Positions 10,030-20,420 of a stretch of 64,000 bases of DNA are shown piece after piece. Position 1 is the first letter of the stretch, and each line of letters starts with the position of its first letter. The DNA is taken from the NCBI RefSeq assembly GCF_023156235.1, contig NZ_JAKZAI010000007.1:62001-126000 (forward strand), read 5' to 3'. The notes below the pieces were generated by a model that was not told the DNA's origin, searched no databases, and worked only from the letters and a program-made list of their open reading frames with translations. Both the position numbers and the translations under genes were made by a program. This DNA is from Marinobacter goseongensis. Its GTDB lineage: Bacteria; Pseudomonadota; Gammaproteobacteria; Pseudomonadales; Oleiphilaceae.

Positions 10030-10127
10030 GAAACGGGTTCCTTTGCGCTCAAAGGCGCGAAGTTTACCAAATACAGCGGCGTGTATAGAAATTGTTTCAC
10101 CGCTTCTCGGTTGGACCCGGTGCTTGC

Positions 10128-10133
10128 TATGAT
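10128..10133 (+). promoter_or_regulatory. Candidate -10 element for motA
   Basis: TATGAT, five of six matches to the sigma-70 -10 consensus, lies 42 bases upstream of the motA ATG. No convincing -35 element is found at 16-18 bases upstream, so this is a weak call; regulation by a flagellar sigma factor was not evident. Confidence 0.3.
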
Positions 10134-10174
10134 CGGGTCAGTTAAAACCACTACATAAGGCGTGTGCTCCCCCC

Positions 10175-11026
10175 ATGTTGCTGATTATCGGTGCGGTTGT
10201 AGTCATTGCGAGTGTTCTTGGCGGTTACGTGCTTCACGGCGGAAACCTTGCGGTGCTGTGGCAGCCCACTGAAATCCTGATCATCGGGGGTGCGGCGGTC
10301 GGCTCCTTCATCATCTCCAACCCGCTGCACACGGTGAAAGAGGTGTTTCAGGCCTGTCTGCGGCTGCTGACAGGGTCGCCCTACAACAAAGCATTCTATG
10401 TAGACCTGCTCAGCCTGCTGTACGACATCTTTGATAAGTCCCGCAAGCAGGGTGTGATGGCCATCGAGGAGGATATCGACGACCCCGAATCCAGCCAGAT
10501 CTTTTCACGATACCCGGCCATCATGAAATCCAAGCACCTGTTGTCGTTCATCACTGACTATCTGCGCATTATCAGCTCCGGCAACATGGCGACCCATGAG
10601 CTGGAGGGCATGATGGAAAACGAGATCGACAGCCGCCAGCATGAGCTGGAAGAGCCTGCCCATGCGGTTAACAAGATTGCCGACGCCCTGCCGGGGCTGG
10701 GTATCGTAGCCGCGGTGCTGGGTATCGTGATCACCATGAACTTTCTGACCGAAGGCCCGGAAAAGATCGGCCTGAGCGTCGCAGCGGCGCTGGTCGGTAC
10801 CTTTCTCGGTATCTGGATGGGCTACGGGTTTGTGGGGCCGACGTCGATTGCCCTGGAACATGCCGCAAAGTACGAATTGAAAGCCTACGAATGTGTGAAA
10901 GCCTCGGTTGTCGCCACCGTGTCCGGACAGGCGCCGCAGATGGCCATCGAGTTCGGGCGCAAGGCATTGCCCACCGACAAGCGGCCAGGGTTCCAGGAGC
11001 TCAACGACCACGTGCGCTCGAAATAA
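10175..11026 (+). CDS. motA: Flagellar motor stator protein MotA
   Basis: MotA forms the proton-driven stator with MotB and pushes the rotor protein FliG. The 283-residue protein has the family layout: two N-terminal membrane segments (about 1-20 and 30-50), a large cytoplasmic loop with charged residues, and two further segments around 170-190 and 200-220 (LGIVAAVLGIVITM and SVAAALVGTFLGIWMGY). The GLGIVAAVLG segment holds the proline-glycine region that contacts MotB. motB follows after 55 bases. Pseudomonads often carry two stator sets, MotAB and MotCD; the position next to psd and rsgA matches their motAB. Confidence 0.95.
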   Translation: MLLIIGAVVVIASVLGGYVLHGGNLAVLWQPTEILIIGGAAVGSFIISNPLHTVKEVFQACLRLLTGSPYNKAFYVDLLSLLYDIFDKSRKQGVMAIEEDIDDPESSQIFSRYPAIMKSKHLLSFITDYLRIISSGNMATHELEGMMENEIDSRQHELEEPAHAVNKIADALPGLGIVAAVLGIVITMNFLTEGPEKIGLSVAAALVGTFLGIWMGYGFVGPTSIALEHAAKYELKAYECVKASVVATVSGQAPQMAIEFGRKALPTDKRPGFQELNDHVRSK

Positions 11027-11081
11027 CGTAGCTGACGTAACGAAGCCGACGTAACGACCCCCGGGCTGTTGGAGCAGGTTA

Positions 11082-12041
11082 GTGGAAGAACAACCGATCA
11101 TCGTCAAACGCAAGAAGAAGGTTGTCGGGGGCCATCACGGCGGCTCCTGGAAAGTGGCTTTTGCCGACTTTGCCACCGCCATGATGGCGTTCTTTCTGGT
11201 GTTATGGCTGACAGCGACCGCAACGCCGGAGCAGAAGCTTGCGGTGGAAGGGTATTTCAAGGATCCGATCGGGTTCACCGAGGGAGGATCGCCCAACCCG
11301 GTGGATCTAGAGGGCAGTGCCTCTGTGATCAACGAAAGCACCCAGGATGTCGAGCGGAGCGACATCCAGATTGAGGATCAGGTGGTTGAAGAGCTGGCGG
11401 AAACGCTCGAGCAGCGGCAGATGGAGGAGCTGTTCCAGGACCTCAAGGAAAGCATCGAACAGAGTGACACCCTGCAGGAGTTCAAGGATCAGCTGCTGAT
11501 TGACGTGACCAGCGAAGGCCTGCGTGTCCAGATCGTCGATCGCTCCCAGCGACCGATGTTCGACAGTGGCCGGGCCGAGCTCAAATATTATTCCCAGGAC
11601 ATCCTGTTTGAGCTCGCCAAGCCGCTGGGGGCGGTCAACAATAAGCTCAGCATTACCGGCCATACGGATTCAACACCGTTCAACGGTCGTCCCGGGTACA
11701 CCAACTGGGAGCTGTCTGCCGATCGCGCCAACACGGCACGCCGGGCGCTGGTGGCCGGTGGTGTGCGCTCGCAGCAGATTGCCCGGGTTGTGGGTTTGAG
11801 TGATTCGGTGCTGTTTGATAAGGACGACGCCACCGCACCGGTGAACCGTCGGATCTCGATTATCGTGCTCAACAAGAAAACGGCGGATGGCATTCAGAAC
11901 GCCGCCGGTCAATCCGATGAGCCATTGATTGACCTGACGCTCCCCACCGAGGCGGAGCAGGACGCAGCTATGAAAAGCCTGGAGCAGGGTGACTGGCTGC
12001 AGGAGCGCGAGGCACCGGCTGAGGGTGAGCTGAACTGGTAA
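11082..12041 (+). CDS. motB: Flagellar motor stator protein MotB
   Basis: MotB anchors the stator to peptidoglycan and supplies the proton-accepting aspartate. The 319-residue protein has a basic cytoplasmic N-terminus (KRKKK), one membrane segment carrying ADFATAMMAFFLVLW with the conserved aspartate at D29, a plug and linker region, and an OmpA-like peptidoglycan-binding domain (about 150-270, with SITGHTDSTPF and NRRISIIVL). The start is GTG; ggagcagg lies 5-12 bases upstream. The 55-base spacer from motA contains two short near-repeats of a GACGTAACGA-type sequence. Confidence 0.95.
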   Translation: MEEQPIIVKRKKKVVGGHHGGSWKVAFADFATAMMAFFLVLWLTATATPEQKLAVEGYFKDPIGFTEGGSPNPVDLEGSASVINESTQDVERSDIQIEDQVVEELAETLEQRQMEELFQDLKESIEQSDTLQEFKDQLLIDVTSEGLRVQIVDRSQRPMFDSGRAELKYYSQDILFELAKPLGAVNNKLSITGHTDSTPFNGRPGYTNWELSADRANTARRALVAGGVRSQQIARVVGLSDSVLFDKDDATAPVNRRISIIVLNKKTADGIQNAAGQSDEPLIDLTLPTEAEQDAAMKSLEQGDWLQEREAPAEGELNW

Positions 12042-12056
12042 TCACCCGAGCGGTGT

Positions 12057-13112
12057 TCAGTCCAGCTTGAGGCCGCGGGCCTGTTGCTCGGTCATGTCTT
12101 TGAGAATGCGGTGAAAGCTCTTCAGGCGCGGATAGCTGATGCGCCCCTCTTCCGCGGCCGCATCAATGGCGCAGCCCGGATCCCCCAGATGGCGACAGTT
12201 GCGGAACTTGCACTGGCCGATCAGGTCGCGAATTTCCCGAAAGCCATATTCCAGCTCCTGGGGTGTCATGTGCCACAGGCCGAATTCCCGGATCCCGGGA
12301 GAGTCAATCAGATCGCCGCCAATCGCCAGATGGAAGAGTTTCGCGGTGGTGGTGGTGTGTGTGCCTTTGCCCGTGCTCTCGGAGAGGGCGCCAACCCGCA
12401 GCAACTCATCCGGCAGCAAGGTCTGGATGATCGACGACTTACCGACGCCGGACTGGCCCACGAACACGCTGGTCTGGTTCCGCACCAGATCCTCCACCTG
12501 TGGTGAAGGCGTGCTGCCTGAGTCCATTGCGGAGGTGCGCACCACGTCATAGCCCAATGTCTCGTAGCGCTCCAGCAGCTCATCAATGGCCTGCTGGTTG
12601 CGGTCTGTCAGCAAATCGGTCTTGTTCAGCAGGATCACCACGGGAATGTCGGTGCTTTCGGCCGCCACCAGATAGCGGTCAATCAGGTTGTCGTGGGGCT
12701 CCGGTTCCGGCGCTATCACCAGGATGATGTGGTCGATGTTCGCGGCGACGGGTTTCAGTGCGCCGAAGTTGTCCGGGCGCTGCAGCAGGTTGGTGCGCTC
12801 ACAGCGGGCAACAATGACCCCGGTCTCGCTTTTGCCGGGGCGCCAGATCACCTTGTCGCCGGTCACCAGACCATCGATGTTGGCCCGTACAAAACAACGT
12901 ACCACCTGGCCTTGGTTCTCCCCCTCCAACCCTTCCACATCCAGCTGCTGGCCGTAATGGGCGATAATGAGCCCCTGCTGTTCGGGCCCCAGTTCGCCGG
13001 CTTCCGTCAGCTCCTCAATGGCCTTTTCCTTCCGCGACACCCGCGCGGTGCGTTCCGCCTGAATTTTCTGGATACGCCATTGTTGCTGTTTGTTCAGTCG
13101 CCGCTTTGCCAT
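12057..13112 (-). CDS. rsgA: Small ribosomal subunit biogenesis GTPase RsgA
   Basis: RsgA (YjeQ/EngC) checks late maturation of the 30S subunit and releases RbfA upon GTP hydrolysis. The protein shows an N-terminal basic extension (MAKRRLNKQQQWRIQ), an OB-fold, a circularly permuted GTPase domain in which NKTD precedes the P-loop GQSGVGKSS and DSPG, and a C-terminal zinc-binding segment with CRHLGDPGC. The ATG at 13112 is preferred over an upstream in-frame TTG at 13202 because the basic N-terminus matches the family; the product is then 351 residues. It is divergent from orn, as in many gammaproteobacteria. Confidence 0.94.
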   Translation of the reverse strand: MAKRRLNKQQQWRIQKIQAERTARVSRKEKAIEELTEAGELGPEQQGLIIAHYGQQLDVEGLEGENQGQVVRCFVRANIDGLVTGDKVIWRPGKSETGVIVARCERTNLLQRPDNFGALKPVAANIDHIILVIAPEPEPHDNLIDRYLVAAESTDIPVVILLNKTDLLTDRNQQAIDELLERYETLGYDVVRTSAMDSGSTPSPQVEDLVRNQTSVFVGQSGVGKSSIIQTLLPDELLRVGALSESTGKGTHTTTTAKLFHLAIGGDLIDSPGIREFGLWHMTPQELEYGFREIRDLIGQCKFRNCRHLGDPGCAIDAAAEEGRISYPRLKSFHRILKDMTEQQARGLKLD

Positions 13113-13277
13113 AGAGAAGTTGCTGAAATCCTGATGAAGGGTAGGTTTTGCTGTGCCATCATACGCTAACCTGAGGATCGCAGCCCGCACGATCGGCATC
13201 AACCTCTGAGAATGTATCTGACTTTACGGGCACTGGCGGGTGCCCTGCACCAACCCGACAGTTTCGAGGAATTACGC

Positions 13278-13820
13278 ATGGTGGACGAGAACAACCTGGT
13301 ATGGATCGACCTGGAGATGACCGGTCTGGATCCGGAAAAAGAAAAAATCATCGAGATGGCGACTATCGTCACCGACTCGGAACTGAACCTGGTGGCCGAG
13401 GGGCCGGTGATCGCTATCCATCAACCGGACAGCCTGTTGGACGCCATGGACGAGTGGTGCACCCGGACCCACGGTGAGAGCGGTCTGACCCAGCGGGTGA
13501 AAGACAGCAAAATCTCGGAGCGGGAAGCCGAACTGGCAACCATCGAGTTCCTGAAACAGTATGTGGCGCCGGGTAAATCACCGCTATGCGGCAACAGCAT
13601 CGGCCAGGATCGGCGTTTTCTGGTGAAGTACATGCCGGAACTGGAAGACTTTTTTCATTACCGTAATCTCGACGTCAGCACCATCAAGGAGCTGGCGCGA
13701 CGGTGGCGGCCGGATGTGCTGGCGGGTGTGAAAAAGAAAGGCAGTCACCTGGCACTGGATGACATTCGCGACTCCATCGACGAGCTGCGCCACTACCGGG
13801 CCACCTTCTTCAAACTATAA
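13278..13820 (+). CDS. orn: Oligoribonuclease
   Basis: Orn is a DEDDh 3'-5' exonuclease that degrades RNA dinucleotides, including pGpG from c-di-GMP breakdown, so it links to the c-di-GMP proteins elsewhere in this window. Acidic residues are visible in [10 protein letters not shown] and near the C-terminus in [17 protein letters not shown]. The start at 13278 follows GAGGAA at a good distance and gives a 180-residue protein, the family length; the frame is open further upstream to 13212 but that extension is not conserved. The 3' end overlaps queG by six bases on the other strand. Confidence 0.96.
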   Translation: MVDENNLVWIDLEMTGLDPEKEKIIEMATIVTDSELNLVAEGPVIAIHQPDSLLDAMDEWCTRTHGESGLTQRVKDSKISEREAELATIEFLKQYVAPGKSPLCGNSIGQDRRFLVKYMPELEDFFHYRNLDVSTIKELARRWRPDVLAGVKKKGSHLALDDIRDSIDELRHYRATFFKL

Positions 13821-14879
13821 ACCGTGCCGTCTCAGGGCCCATTGCACATGTTCCCGTACCATCTCCGAAGGGTGATCGGCTCGCTGTTTCAGGGCTTCGA
13901 TCACCGGTATGGTGGAGGGAGCGTTACCAAGGCCGACGGCCAGGTTGCGTAGCCAGCCCTCGTAACCGGTGCGGCGTATGGCAGAGCCTTCGGTGCGCTT
14001 GAGGAACTGTTCCTCGGTCCACAGGAACAGCTCGGCCAGCTCGCTGTTGTTCAGGCCGTGGCGTGGCTGGAAGTCCGGCTCCCGGCTGGGTTTGCTGAAT
14101 TTGTTCCAGGGACACACCAGCTGGCAGTCGTCGCAGCCGAAGACACGGTTGCCCATCAGGGGGCGGAATTCTTCCGGAATGCTGCCTTTCAGCTCAATGG
14201 TCAGGTAGCTGATGCAGCGGCGGGCATCCAGCTGGTGTGGTCCGGCGAAGGCGTCCGTGGGGCATAAATCCAGGCAAGCGTTGCAACTGCCGCAGTGATC
14301 GGTTTCGAACGGCTCGTCCACTGGCAGCGGCGCGCTGGTGAAAATTTCACCGAGGAAGAAAAACGAGCCGGCCTTGGGGTGAATCAGCATGTTGTTCTTG
14401 CCGATCCAGCCCAGGCCTGCGCGCTGGGCCAGCGCGCGTTCCAGAACCGGCGCACTGTCCACGAACGCACGGTGATCGTGGCCACTGACGGCTTCGTCAA
14501 TGCGTTTGGCCAGAGTCGCCAGGCGCTTGCGGATCAGTTTGTGGTAGTCCCGGCCGAGGGCATAGCGAGTGACATAGGCCCGTTCCCGGTCAGTGAGTGC
14601 TTGTTTCGGGTTGTCCGGCGCGGCCAGGTAATCCATGCGAACCGAGATCACCCGCAGGGTGCCCGGTACCAGCGAAGTGGGCGTGTAGCGTTTGTCGCCA
14701 TGGTCACCCATGTACGCCATCTCGCCGTGATAGCCTTTTGCCAGCCAGCTTTTGAGGCGCTCACCATGCACACCGGTGTCCGGGTGGGTGATGCCCACGT
14801 CATTGAAGCCCAGTTCCCGCGCCCAGGTGCGTACGGAATCTGGCAGGTTTTCAATGGCTTCGGCGGATTTCTCGGTCAT
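13815..14879 (-). CDS. queG: Epoxyqueuosine reductase QueG
   Basis: QueG uses cobalamin and two 4Fe-4S clusters to reduce epoxyqueuosine to queuosine at the wobble position of GUN-anticodon tRNAs. The 354-residue protein carries ferredoxin-type cysteines at 196, 199, 202 and 206 ([11 protein letters not shown]) and a second group at 222, 249, 252 and 256 (CDDCQLVC). The C-terminal HEAT-like region ends in [11 protein letters not shown]. Length fits the family. The gene is convergent with orn and divergent from nnr. Confidence 0.95.
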   Translation of the reverse strand: MTEKSAEAIENLPDSVRTWARELGFNDVGITHPDTGVHGERLKSWLAKGYHGEMAYMGDHGDKRYTPTSLVPGTLRVISVRMDYLAAPDNPKQALTDRERAYVTRYALGRDYHKLIRKRLATLAKRIDEAVSGHDHRAFVDSAPVLERALAQRAGLGWIGKNNMLIHPKAGSFFFLGEIFTSAPLPVDEPFETDHCGSCNACLDLCPTDAFAGPHQLDARRCISYLTIELKGSIPEEFRPLMGNRVFGCDDCQLVCPWNKFSKPSREPDFQPRHGLNNSELAELFLWTEEQFLKRTEGSAIRRTGYEGWLRNLAVGLGNAPSTIPVIEALKQRADHPSEMVREHVQWALRRHGL

Positions 14880-15010
14880 GTTTGTGCAAACAGCGTGAGC
14901 GTACGGAATTTTAATCTGATTAAGTTATGACCTTTTTCTGTGTTTTGCTATGCTTTACAGGTATCTGGCCAATTTTCTTAAACTGATTTCTTTAGCTGGA
15001 GCGCGGTTGT

Positions 15011-16573
15011 ATGCGCCTGACTGATCGCCACAGTCTACCAGAAGACCTGTACTCCGCAGACGCTGTGCGGGAGATTGATCGCTATGTGATTGATCAGCAG
15101 GGGGTTGATGGATTCGGGCTGATGCAGTCGGCAGCGGCCGCCGTGTTCCGCCGGTTGATGCAGCGGTGGCCCGAGCCAGGCCGGCTTATGGTGCTCTGTG
15201 GCGCCGGTAATAACGGCGGTGACGGGTATCTGGTGGCAGCGGCCGCCCAGCGCCACGGTATACCGGTTGATTGCCTGGCCGTTGCACCGGTGGAGAAACT
15301 GTCTGGCGATGCCCGCCGGGCCTGGCAGAAAGCCTGCGGTGACAGTGTCGAGGTCAAGGACCTGCAAACGCTGTCCGCCTCGGAGCGTGATCAGCACTTC
15401 GCGTCCGCGTCGCTGATTGTGGACGCCATGCTGGGTACGGGTGTGGCCGGCGTGCCCCGGGAACCGTTCGCAGAGATGATCCGGCGATGCCAGCACTCGC
15501 CCGCCCCCGTGGTGGCGGTGGATCTGCCGTCCGGGTTGAATGCCACCACCGGTGCGGCGCCGGGTGATGTGGTTCGTGCCGATCTTACCGTGACCTTTAT
15601 CGGCCTGAAGGCGGGCCTGTTCACGGGTCAGGGGCCGGAAGTGTGTGGGGCTCTCTGTTTTGAGCCTCTGGGAACGGAGCCATGGTTGGCGCATTCTGGC
15701 CAGGTGCCAATAGCCCATCGCATTGACTGGCCGATACTGCAGGCGAGCCTGCCCCGCCGGCCACTGACCGCCCACAAGGGGCGGTTCGGGCACGTGCTGG
15801 TGGTGGCCGGTGATCGGGGTTTCGGCGGAGCAGGGATCCTGGCGGCTGAGGCGGCGGCCCGCAGCGGCGCCGGCCTGGTTACCCTGGCCACCCGACCCGA
15901 GCATGCGGCGCCGGCGTTGGCGCGGTGCCCCTCCATCATGGTGCAGGGGCTGATCCATGGGTCGGAATTGCCCGCCCTGGCGGAGGCGGCGGACGTGATT
16001 GTCTGCGGTCCGGGTATTGGCCAGAGCGCCTGGGGCCAGCAAATGTTGCAGCAGGTGGTGGCCAGTGGAAAGCCCCGGGTTCTGGATGCCGATGCGCTGA
16101 ATCTGATGGCTTCGCGAGTGGCGATTCGGGAGAACGACCACATTCTCACCCCCCATCCCGGGGAGGCGGCGCGGTTGCTGGGTTGCCCGGTGGCGGAAAT
16201 TGAAGCTGACCGGCTCAAGGCGACGGCGAAACTTTGCGAGGTATACGGTGGCGCGGTGCTGCTGAAAGGCGCCGGTACCGTGGTCGGTTGTGAGGAAGCG
16301 CTGCCAGCCATTGTCAGTGGGAGTAATCCGGGTATGGCAACCGGCGGCATGGGGGATGTGCTGGCCGGTATCGTCGGTGCTCTGTACGGCCAGTTCGGGA
16401 ATCCCTCCACGGCTGCCAGAATGGGCGCAGCCCTGCATCTGGCAGCGGCGCAGCGGGCAACTCTGAGCAAGGGGTACATGGGCCTGCTGCCGACCGATGT
16501 GATTGACGCTTTGCCGTCGGTGCTGGCCGAGGCGGAGCAGCTCAACATCTACGAGGGAACACTGGAACCATGA
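15011..16573 (+). CDS. nnr: Bifunctional NAD(P)H-hydrate epimerase / ADP-dependent NAD(P)H-hydrate dehydratase
   Basis: Repairs hydrated NADH and NADPH. The N-terminal half (about 10-220) is the epimerase with CGAGNNGGDGYLVA and a DAMLGTG motif; the C-terminal half (about 235-510) is the ribokinase-like dehydratase with LTPHPGEAARLL and the NPGMATGGMGDVLAGI signature. The 520-residue fused form is common in gammaproteobacteria. It begins the run nnr-tsaE-amidase-mutL-miaA-hfq: its stop codon overlaps the first ATG of tsaE (ATGA type), suggesting coupling. The intergenic region of 131 bases before it is A+T-rich and probably holds the operon promoter. Confidence 0.94.
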   Translation: MRLTDRHSLPEDLYSADAVREIDRYVIDQQGVDGFGLMQSAAAAVFRRLMQRWPEPGRLMVLCGAGNNGGDGYLVAAAAQRHGIPVDCLAVAPVEKLSGDARRAWQKACGDSVEVKDLQTLSASERDQHFASASLIVDAMLGTGVAGVPREPFAEMIRRCQHSPAPVVAVDLPSGLNATTGAAPGDVVRADLTVTFIGLKAGLFTGQGPEVCGALCFEPLGTEPWLAHSGQVPIAHRIDWPILQASLPRRPLTAHKGRFGHVLVVAGDRGFGGAGILAAEAAARSGAGLVTLATRPEHAAPALARCPSIMVQGLIHGSELPALAEAADVIVCGPGIGQSAWGQQMLQQVVASGKPRVLDADALNLMASRVAIRENDHILTPHPGEAARLLGCPVAEIEADRLKATAKLCEVYGGAVLLKGAGTVVGCEEALPAIVSGSNPGMATGGMGDVLAGIVGALYGQFGNPSTAARMGAALHLAAAQRATLSKGYMGLLPTDVIDALPSVLAEAEQLNIYEGTLEP

Positions 16574-17073
16574 TGGCTATGCAATCAACTGAGTCCGGGA
16601 CCCGGGTTTTTCTCGCCGACGAGGCGGAAACCGAGGCGTTGGGGCAACGGCTTGCGGGCCTGATCAGAGCGGCAGGCCGGGGCGTGACGATCTTTCTCGA
16701 GGGTAACCTCGGCATGGGCAAGACCACTCTGAGTCGCGGGCTGATCCGTGGCCTGGGGCATGTGGGGGCGGTCAAAAGCCCTACTTACACGCTGGTGGAG
16801 CCCTACGAGCACTTGTGTCCTGCGGCCTATCATTTTGACCTGTACCGATTGGGTGATCCGGAAGAACTGGAGTACATGGGCATTCGCGATTACTTCGAGA
16901 GCGGCGCCTTGTGCCTGATCGAGTGGCCGGAGCGGGGGCAGGGGGTTCTGCCGACGGCAGATCTTACGGTTGCCCTGGTGCAGGAGGGCAAGGGGCGTCT
17001 TGCGCATATCGTGGCTGGAACGGATGTTGGAGCCAGGTTGGTGGTAGCTTTTAGTAGTGCTGAAACAGGATAA
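16570..17073 (+). CDS. tsaE: tRNA t6A37 biosynthesis ATPase TsaE
   Basis: TsaE is the ATPase that works with TsaB and TsaD to place threonylcarbamoyl-adenosine at position 37 of ANN-decoding tRNAs. The 167-residue protein has the Walker A motif GNLGMGKTT, a switch-like SPTYTLVEPY segment and the Walker B-like HFDLYRL. It overlaps nnr by four bases; a second ATG three bases later is an equally plausible start. The amidase gene follows after nine bases, the classic tsaE-amiB-mutL order. Confidence 0.94.
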   Translation: MMAMQSTESGTRVFLADEAETEALGQRLAGLIRAAGRGVTIFLEGNLGMGKTTLSRGLIRGLGHVGAVKSPTYTLVEPYEHLCPAAYHFDLYRLGDPEELEYMGIRDYFESGALCLIEWPERGQGVLPTADLTVALVQEGKGRLAHIVAGTDVGARLVVAFSSAETG

Positions 17074-17082
17074 TCCGCCTCG

Positions 17083-18477
17083 ATGCGGAACAGGATAAAA
17101 AAGCGGGTACGCAGTATGAAAGACATCAAGGCAATGGGAAAATCGCTGGCGTCTGTAGCGCTGATGACATTGCTGGCCTGGCCGGCCGTGCTTTCGGCCG
17201 CTACGGGCGTTGAGGGCGCGCGGCTATGGCCTGCTCCCGATCACACGCGGCTGGTGCTGGACACTGCCGCCAAGGTGGACCACAACGTCTTTTCGCTGAC
17301 CGGCCCAGCGCGGCTGGTGATCGACATGAAGAATGTCGACCTGAGAACCGATTTCTCCGGGCTCGATCTGTCGGGCAGTCCGATCAAGCGAATCCGCAGT
17401 GCCCGCCGCAATGGCAATGATCTGCGGGTGGTGCTGGACCTCAAGGACGACATCAAGCCGCGGAGCTTTCAGCTTGAGCCTAATCAACAATACGGTCATC
17501 GCCTTGTGGTTGATCTGATTGATGAGGGTGGCCTGAAAACCCAGAAGCCTGCCACACCAACCGTGGCGCAGAACCCGAATGGCAAGCGCGACATTGTCGT
17601 GGTGATCGATGCCGGTCACGGTGGTGAAGATCCCGGCGCCATCGGCCCGAGAGGAACCCGCGAGAAAGACGTGGTGTTTTCCATGGCCAAGACCTTGCAG
17701 CGTCTGATCAACGAGAATCCGGGATTCACCGCCAAGCTGACCCGTACTGGCGATTACTACATCGACCTGCGCAGCCGCACCTTGCTGGCAAGAAAGCACA
17801 ATGCGGATCTGTTCGTGTCCGTTCATGCGGACGCATTCCGTACGCCGCAACCCAGCGGCGCGTCGGTGTTCGCCCTGTCAGAGCGGGGGGCAACCAGTGA
17901 GTCCGCACGTTGGCTGGCGCAGAGCGAAAACCGCTCGGACCTGATCGGTGGCGCCGGTGGCGTCTCCCTCAACGGGCGCGATGAGATGCTTGCGGGCGTG
18001 CTGCTGGATCTCTCCATGACTGCCAGCATCAACTCCAGCCTCGGTGTGGGCAGCTCGATTCTGGGCAAGCTCGGAAACGTGACCAAGCTGCACAAGCGGG
18101 GCGTGGAACAGGCGGCCTTCGTGGTATTGAAGTCACCGGATATTCCCTCGTTGCTGGTGGAAGCCGGCTTCATCTCCAATCCGCAGGAGGAACGAAACCT
18201 GGCCAGCTCTGCCTACCAACGCAAGCTGGCCAACGCCGTGTTTGATGGTATTTACGATTACTTTGCCAAGACGCCGCCCCCTGGCACCTTGCTGGCCCAC
18301 CAGAAAGCCAGCGGCAAGATTGGCGGCAGTATCAGTCAGTACCGAATACGCCGCGGAGACACGCTGTCCACGCTGGCGCGGGAGTACCAGACATCCGTCA
18401 GCGAGCTGATGCGGTTTAACGGCCTGAACAACGACCGTGTTATGGTAGGGCAAACCATTCGCATTCCCGCATCCTGA
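17083..18477 (+). CDS. amiB: N-acetylmuramoyl-L-alanine amidase with AMIN and LysM domains (AmiB-type)
   Basis: Periplasmic zinc amidase that cuts septal peptidoglycan so that daughter cells separate. The order is signal peptide (hydrophobic core [16 protein letters not shown], about residues 26-41), AMIN domain for septal targeting (about 45-150), amidase_3 catalytic domain starting at [17 protein letters not shown] with the first zinc histidine, a later SVHAD zinc ligand, and [12 protein letters not shown] with the catalytic glutamate. A single C-terminal LysM ([12 protein letters not shown] to QTIRIPAS) binds glycan. An alternative start at 17116 would shorten the n-region. Position before mutL supports AmiB/AmiC type. 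Confidence 0.93.
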   Translation: MRNRIKKRVRSMKDIKAMGKSLASVALMTLLAWPAVLSAATGVEGARLWPAPDHTRLVLDTAAKVDHNVFSLTGPARLVIDMKNVDLRTDFSGLDLSGSPIKRIRSARRNGNDLRVVLDLKDDIKPRSFQLEPNQQYGHRLVVDLIDEGGLKTQKPATPTVAQNPNGKRDIVVVIDAGHGGEDPGAIGPRGTREKDVVFSMAKTLQRLINENPGFTAKLTRTGDYYIDLRSRTLLARKHNADLFVSVHADAFRTPQPSGASVFALSERGATSESARWLAQSENRSDLIGGAGGVSLNGRDEMLAGVLLDLSMTASINSSLGVGSSILGKLGNVTKLHKRGVEQAAFVVLKSPDIPSLLVEAGFISNPQEERNLASSAYQRKLANAVFDGIYDYFAKTPPPGTLLAHQKASGKIGGSISQYRIRRGDTLSTLAREYQTSVSELMRFNGLNNDRVMVGQTIRIPAS

Positions 18478-18497
18478 TCAAGAGGTTCGCCCGTACT

Positions 18498-20417
18498 ATG
18501 CCCGCCATACGATTGCTGTCACCACGGCTTGCCAACCAGATTGCGGCCGGCGAAGTGGTGGAGCGCCCGGCCTCCGTGGTCAAGGAACTGGTGGAAAACG
18601 CCCTGGATGCCGGCGCCAGCCGTGTCGATATCGATATTGAGCAGGGTGGTGTGAAACTGATCCGGGTGCGGGATGACGGTTTCGGAATCGGAGAAGCCGA
18701 TCTGCCGCTGGCACTCAGCCGCCACGCCACCAGCAAGATCGAGAGTCTCGACGATCTGGAGGCGGTGGCATCGCTGGGCTTTCGTGGTGAGGCGCTGGCC
18801 AGTATCAGTTCCGTATCCAGGCTGGCGCTGACGTCCCGTACCGAGGATCAGGAGGCGGCCTCCCGCGTCGAGGTTGAGGGGCGTGACATGGACGCCCGAA
18901 TATCCCCGGCGGCGCACCCGATCGGCACCACCGTCGAGGTGCGGGACCTGTTTTTCAATACACCGGCCCGCCGCAAGTTCCTACGCACCGAAAAGACCGA
19001 ATTCAACCACGTTGACGAGTGCGTGCGCCGGCAGGCTTTGAGCCGTTTCGATGCCGGTTTCACCCTGCGCCACAACCAGCGGGTGATCCAGAGCCTGCGC
19101 CCGGCCGCGAATCCGCTGGATAAAGAGCGGCGCATCGGCGCCCTGTGTGGGCAACAGTTTATCGACAACGCCGTGGTCATTGATGCCGAGGCCACGGGCC
19201 TGCGACTCTGGGGGTGGGTGGCATTGCCCACCTTCTCCCGCAGTCAGGCCGATCTGCAGTATTTCTTCGTCAATGGCCGCGTAATCCGTGACCGCCTGGT
19301 GGCTCATGCAGTGCGCCAGGCCTATCGCGATGTGCTGTACAACAATCGCCACCCGGCATTTGTGCTCTATCTGGAAGTGGATCCGGCCACGGTGGATGTC
19401 AACGTGCACCCTACCAAGCACGAGGTGCGATTCCGCGACGGCCGTCTGGTGCACGATTTCATCTTCCGGACGCTGCACAAAGCTCTGGCGGATGTGCGGC
19501 CAGACGACCATTTGCGGGGCGCCGTTGCCCAATCTGCGGTGCGCGAAGGTTCGGAGTCAGCCGTTGTAGCGGGCCCGCAATCAGCCTACCCCGGTGTCGC
19601 TGGCCAGGCCGAGCGGCCTGCCAGTCGAAGCTGGGGGGAAACGGCATCGGTGTTTGACGCGCATTCGGGCAGTACACAGTCTCAGCCGCCGCAGCACCAG
19701 TGGCAGGCGCGGGACCAGATGGGCTTCTATCAATCCCTCAATCAGGGCGGGGGGCTGGTGAATGCTCCCCAGGACGCGCCGGCTCGTGACTTCGCGGCCG
19801 GGCAGCCAACACCGCCGGTAGACAGTGAAGCAGAGCCTCCCCTCGGTTATGCGATTGCCCAGCTCCACGGTATCTATATTCTTGCCCAGAGCCGTCAGGG
19901 CATGATTGTGGTGGATATGCACGCAGCTCATGAGCGCATCACGTACGAGCGCATGAAGCGGGCACTGGAGGCGCAGGACCTAAAGAGTCAGCCCCTGCTG
20001 GTGCCGGTATCACTTGCGGTCAGCCAGAAAGAGGCGGCGCTGGCGGAAACCCACGCCAGCGAGCTTCAGCAACTGGGGCTGCAGGTGGAGCGGATCGGGC
20101 CGGAAACCCTGGCCATTCGCCAGGTGCCTGCCCTGTTGCGCGGTGCCGACACCGAGCAGCTTGTTCGGGACGTGTTGGCGGACCTTATCGAGAACGGTCA
20201 GAGCGATCGTGTCGAGGCGGTGACCCATGAATTGCTGGGCACAATGGCCTGCCACGGCTCTGTGCGGGCGAACCGTCAGTTGACCATTCCGGAAATGAAC
20301 ACCTTGCTGCGGGATATGGAAGCCACCGAGCGCAGTGGCCAGTGCAATCACGGTCGCCCGACCTGGACGGTGGTGACCTTGTCCGAGCTGGACAAGCTGT
20401 TCCTGCGGGGGCGTTGA
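18498..20417 (+). CDS. mutL: DNA mismatch repair protein MutL, endonuclease-type
   Basis: MutL couples MutS mismatch recognition to strand excision. The N-terminal GHKL ATPase is intact: [22 protein letters not shown] and [11 protein letters not shown] variable linker (about 340-440) leads to the dimerisation domain. The C-terminal domain holds [12 protein letters not shown] (473-484), which fits the D-x-H-A-x2-E-x4-E endonuclease motif, plus ACHGSVRAN and CNHGRPT. MutL proteins with these motifs nick DNA, unlike E. coli MutL. The 639-residue length is typical of Pseudomonas relatives. It starts 20 bases after the amidase and ends three bases before miaA. Confidence 0.95.
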   Translation: MPAIRLLSPRLANQIAAGEVVERPASVVKELVENALDAGASRVDIDIEQGGVKLIRVRDDGFGIGEADLPLALSRHATSKIESLDDLEAVASLGFRGEALASISSVSRLALTSRTEDQEAASRVEVEGRDMDARISPAAHPIGTTVEVRDLFFNTPARRKFLRTEKTEFNHVDECVRRQALSRFDAGFTLRHNQRVIQSLRPAANPLDKERRIGALCGQQFIDNAVVIDAEATGLRLWGWVALPTFSRSQADLQYFFVNGRVIRDRLVAHAVRQAYRDVLYNNRHPAFVLYLEVDPATVDVNVHPTKHEVRFRDGRLVHDFIFRTLHKALADVRPDDHLRGAVAQSAVREGSESAVVAGPQSAYPGVAGQAERPASRSWGETASVFDAHSGSTQSQPPQHQWQARDQMGFYQSLNQGGGLVNAPQDAPARDFAAGQPTPPVDSEAEPPLGYAIAQLHGIYILAQSRQGMIVVDMHAAHERITYERMKRALEAQDLKSQPLLVPVSLAVSQKEAALAETHASELQQLGLQVERIGPETLAIRQVPALLRGADTEQLVRDVLADLIENGQSDRVEAVTHELLGTMACHGSVRANRQLTIPEMNTLLRDMEATERSGQCNHGRPTWTVVTLSELDKLFLRGR

Positions 20418-20420
20418 CGT

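Noticed and set aside
11027..11081. Short near-repeats of GACGTAACGA type between motA and motB
   Set aside because: Only two imperfect copies in a 55-base spacer; probably slippage without function.
15035..16438. 467-codon open frame opposite nnr
   Set aside because: High G+C antisense frame without any family resemblance; nnr explains the region.
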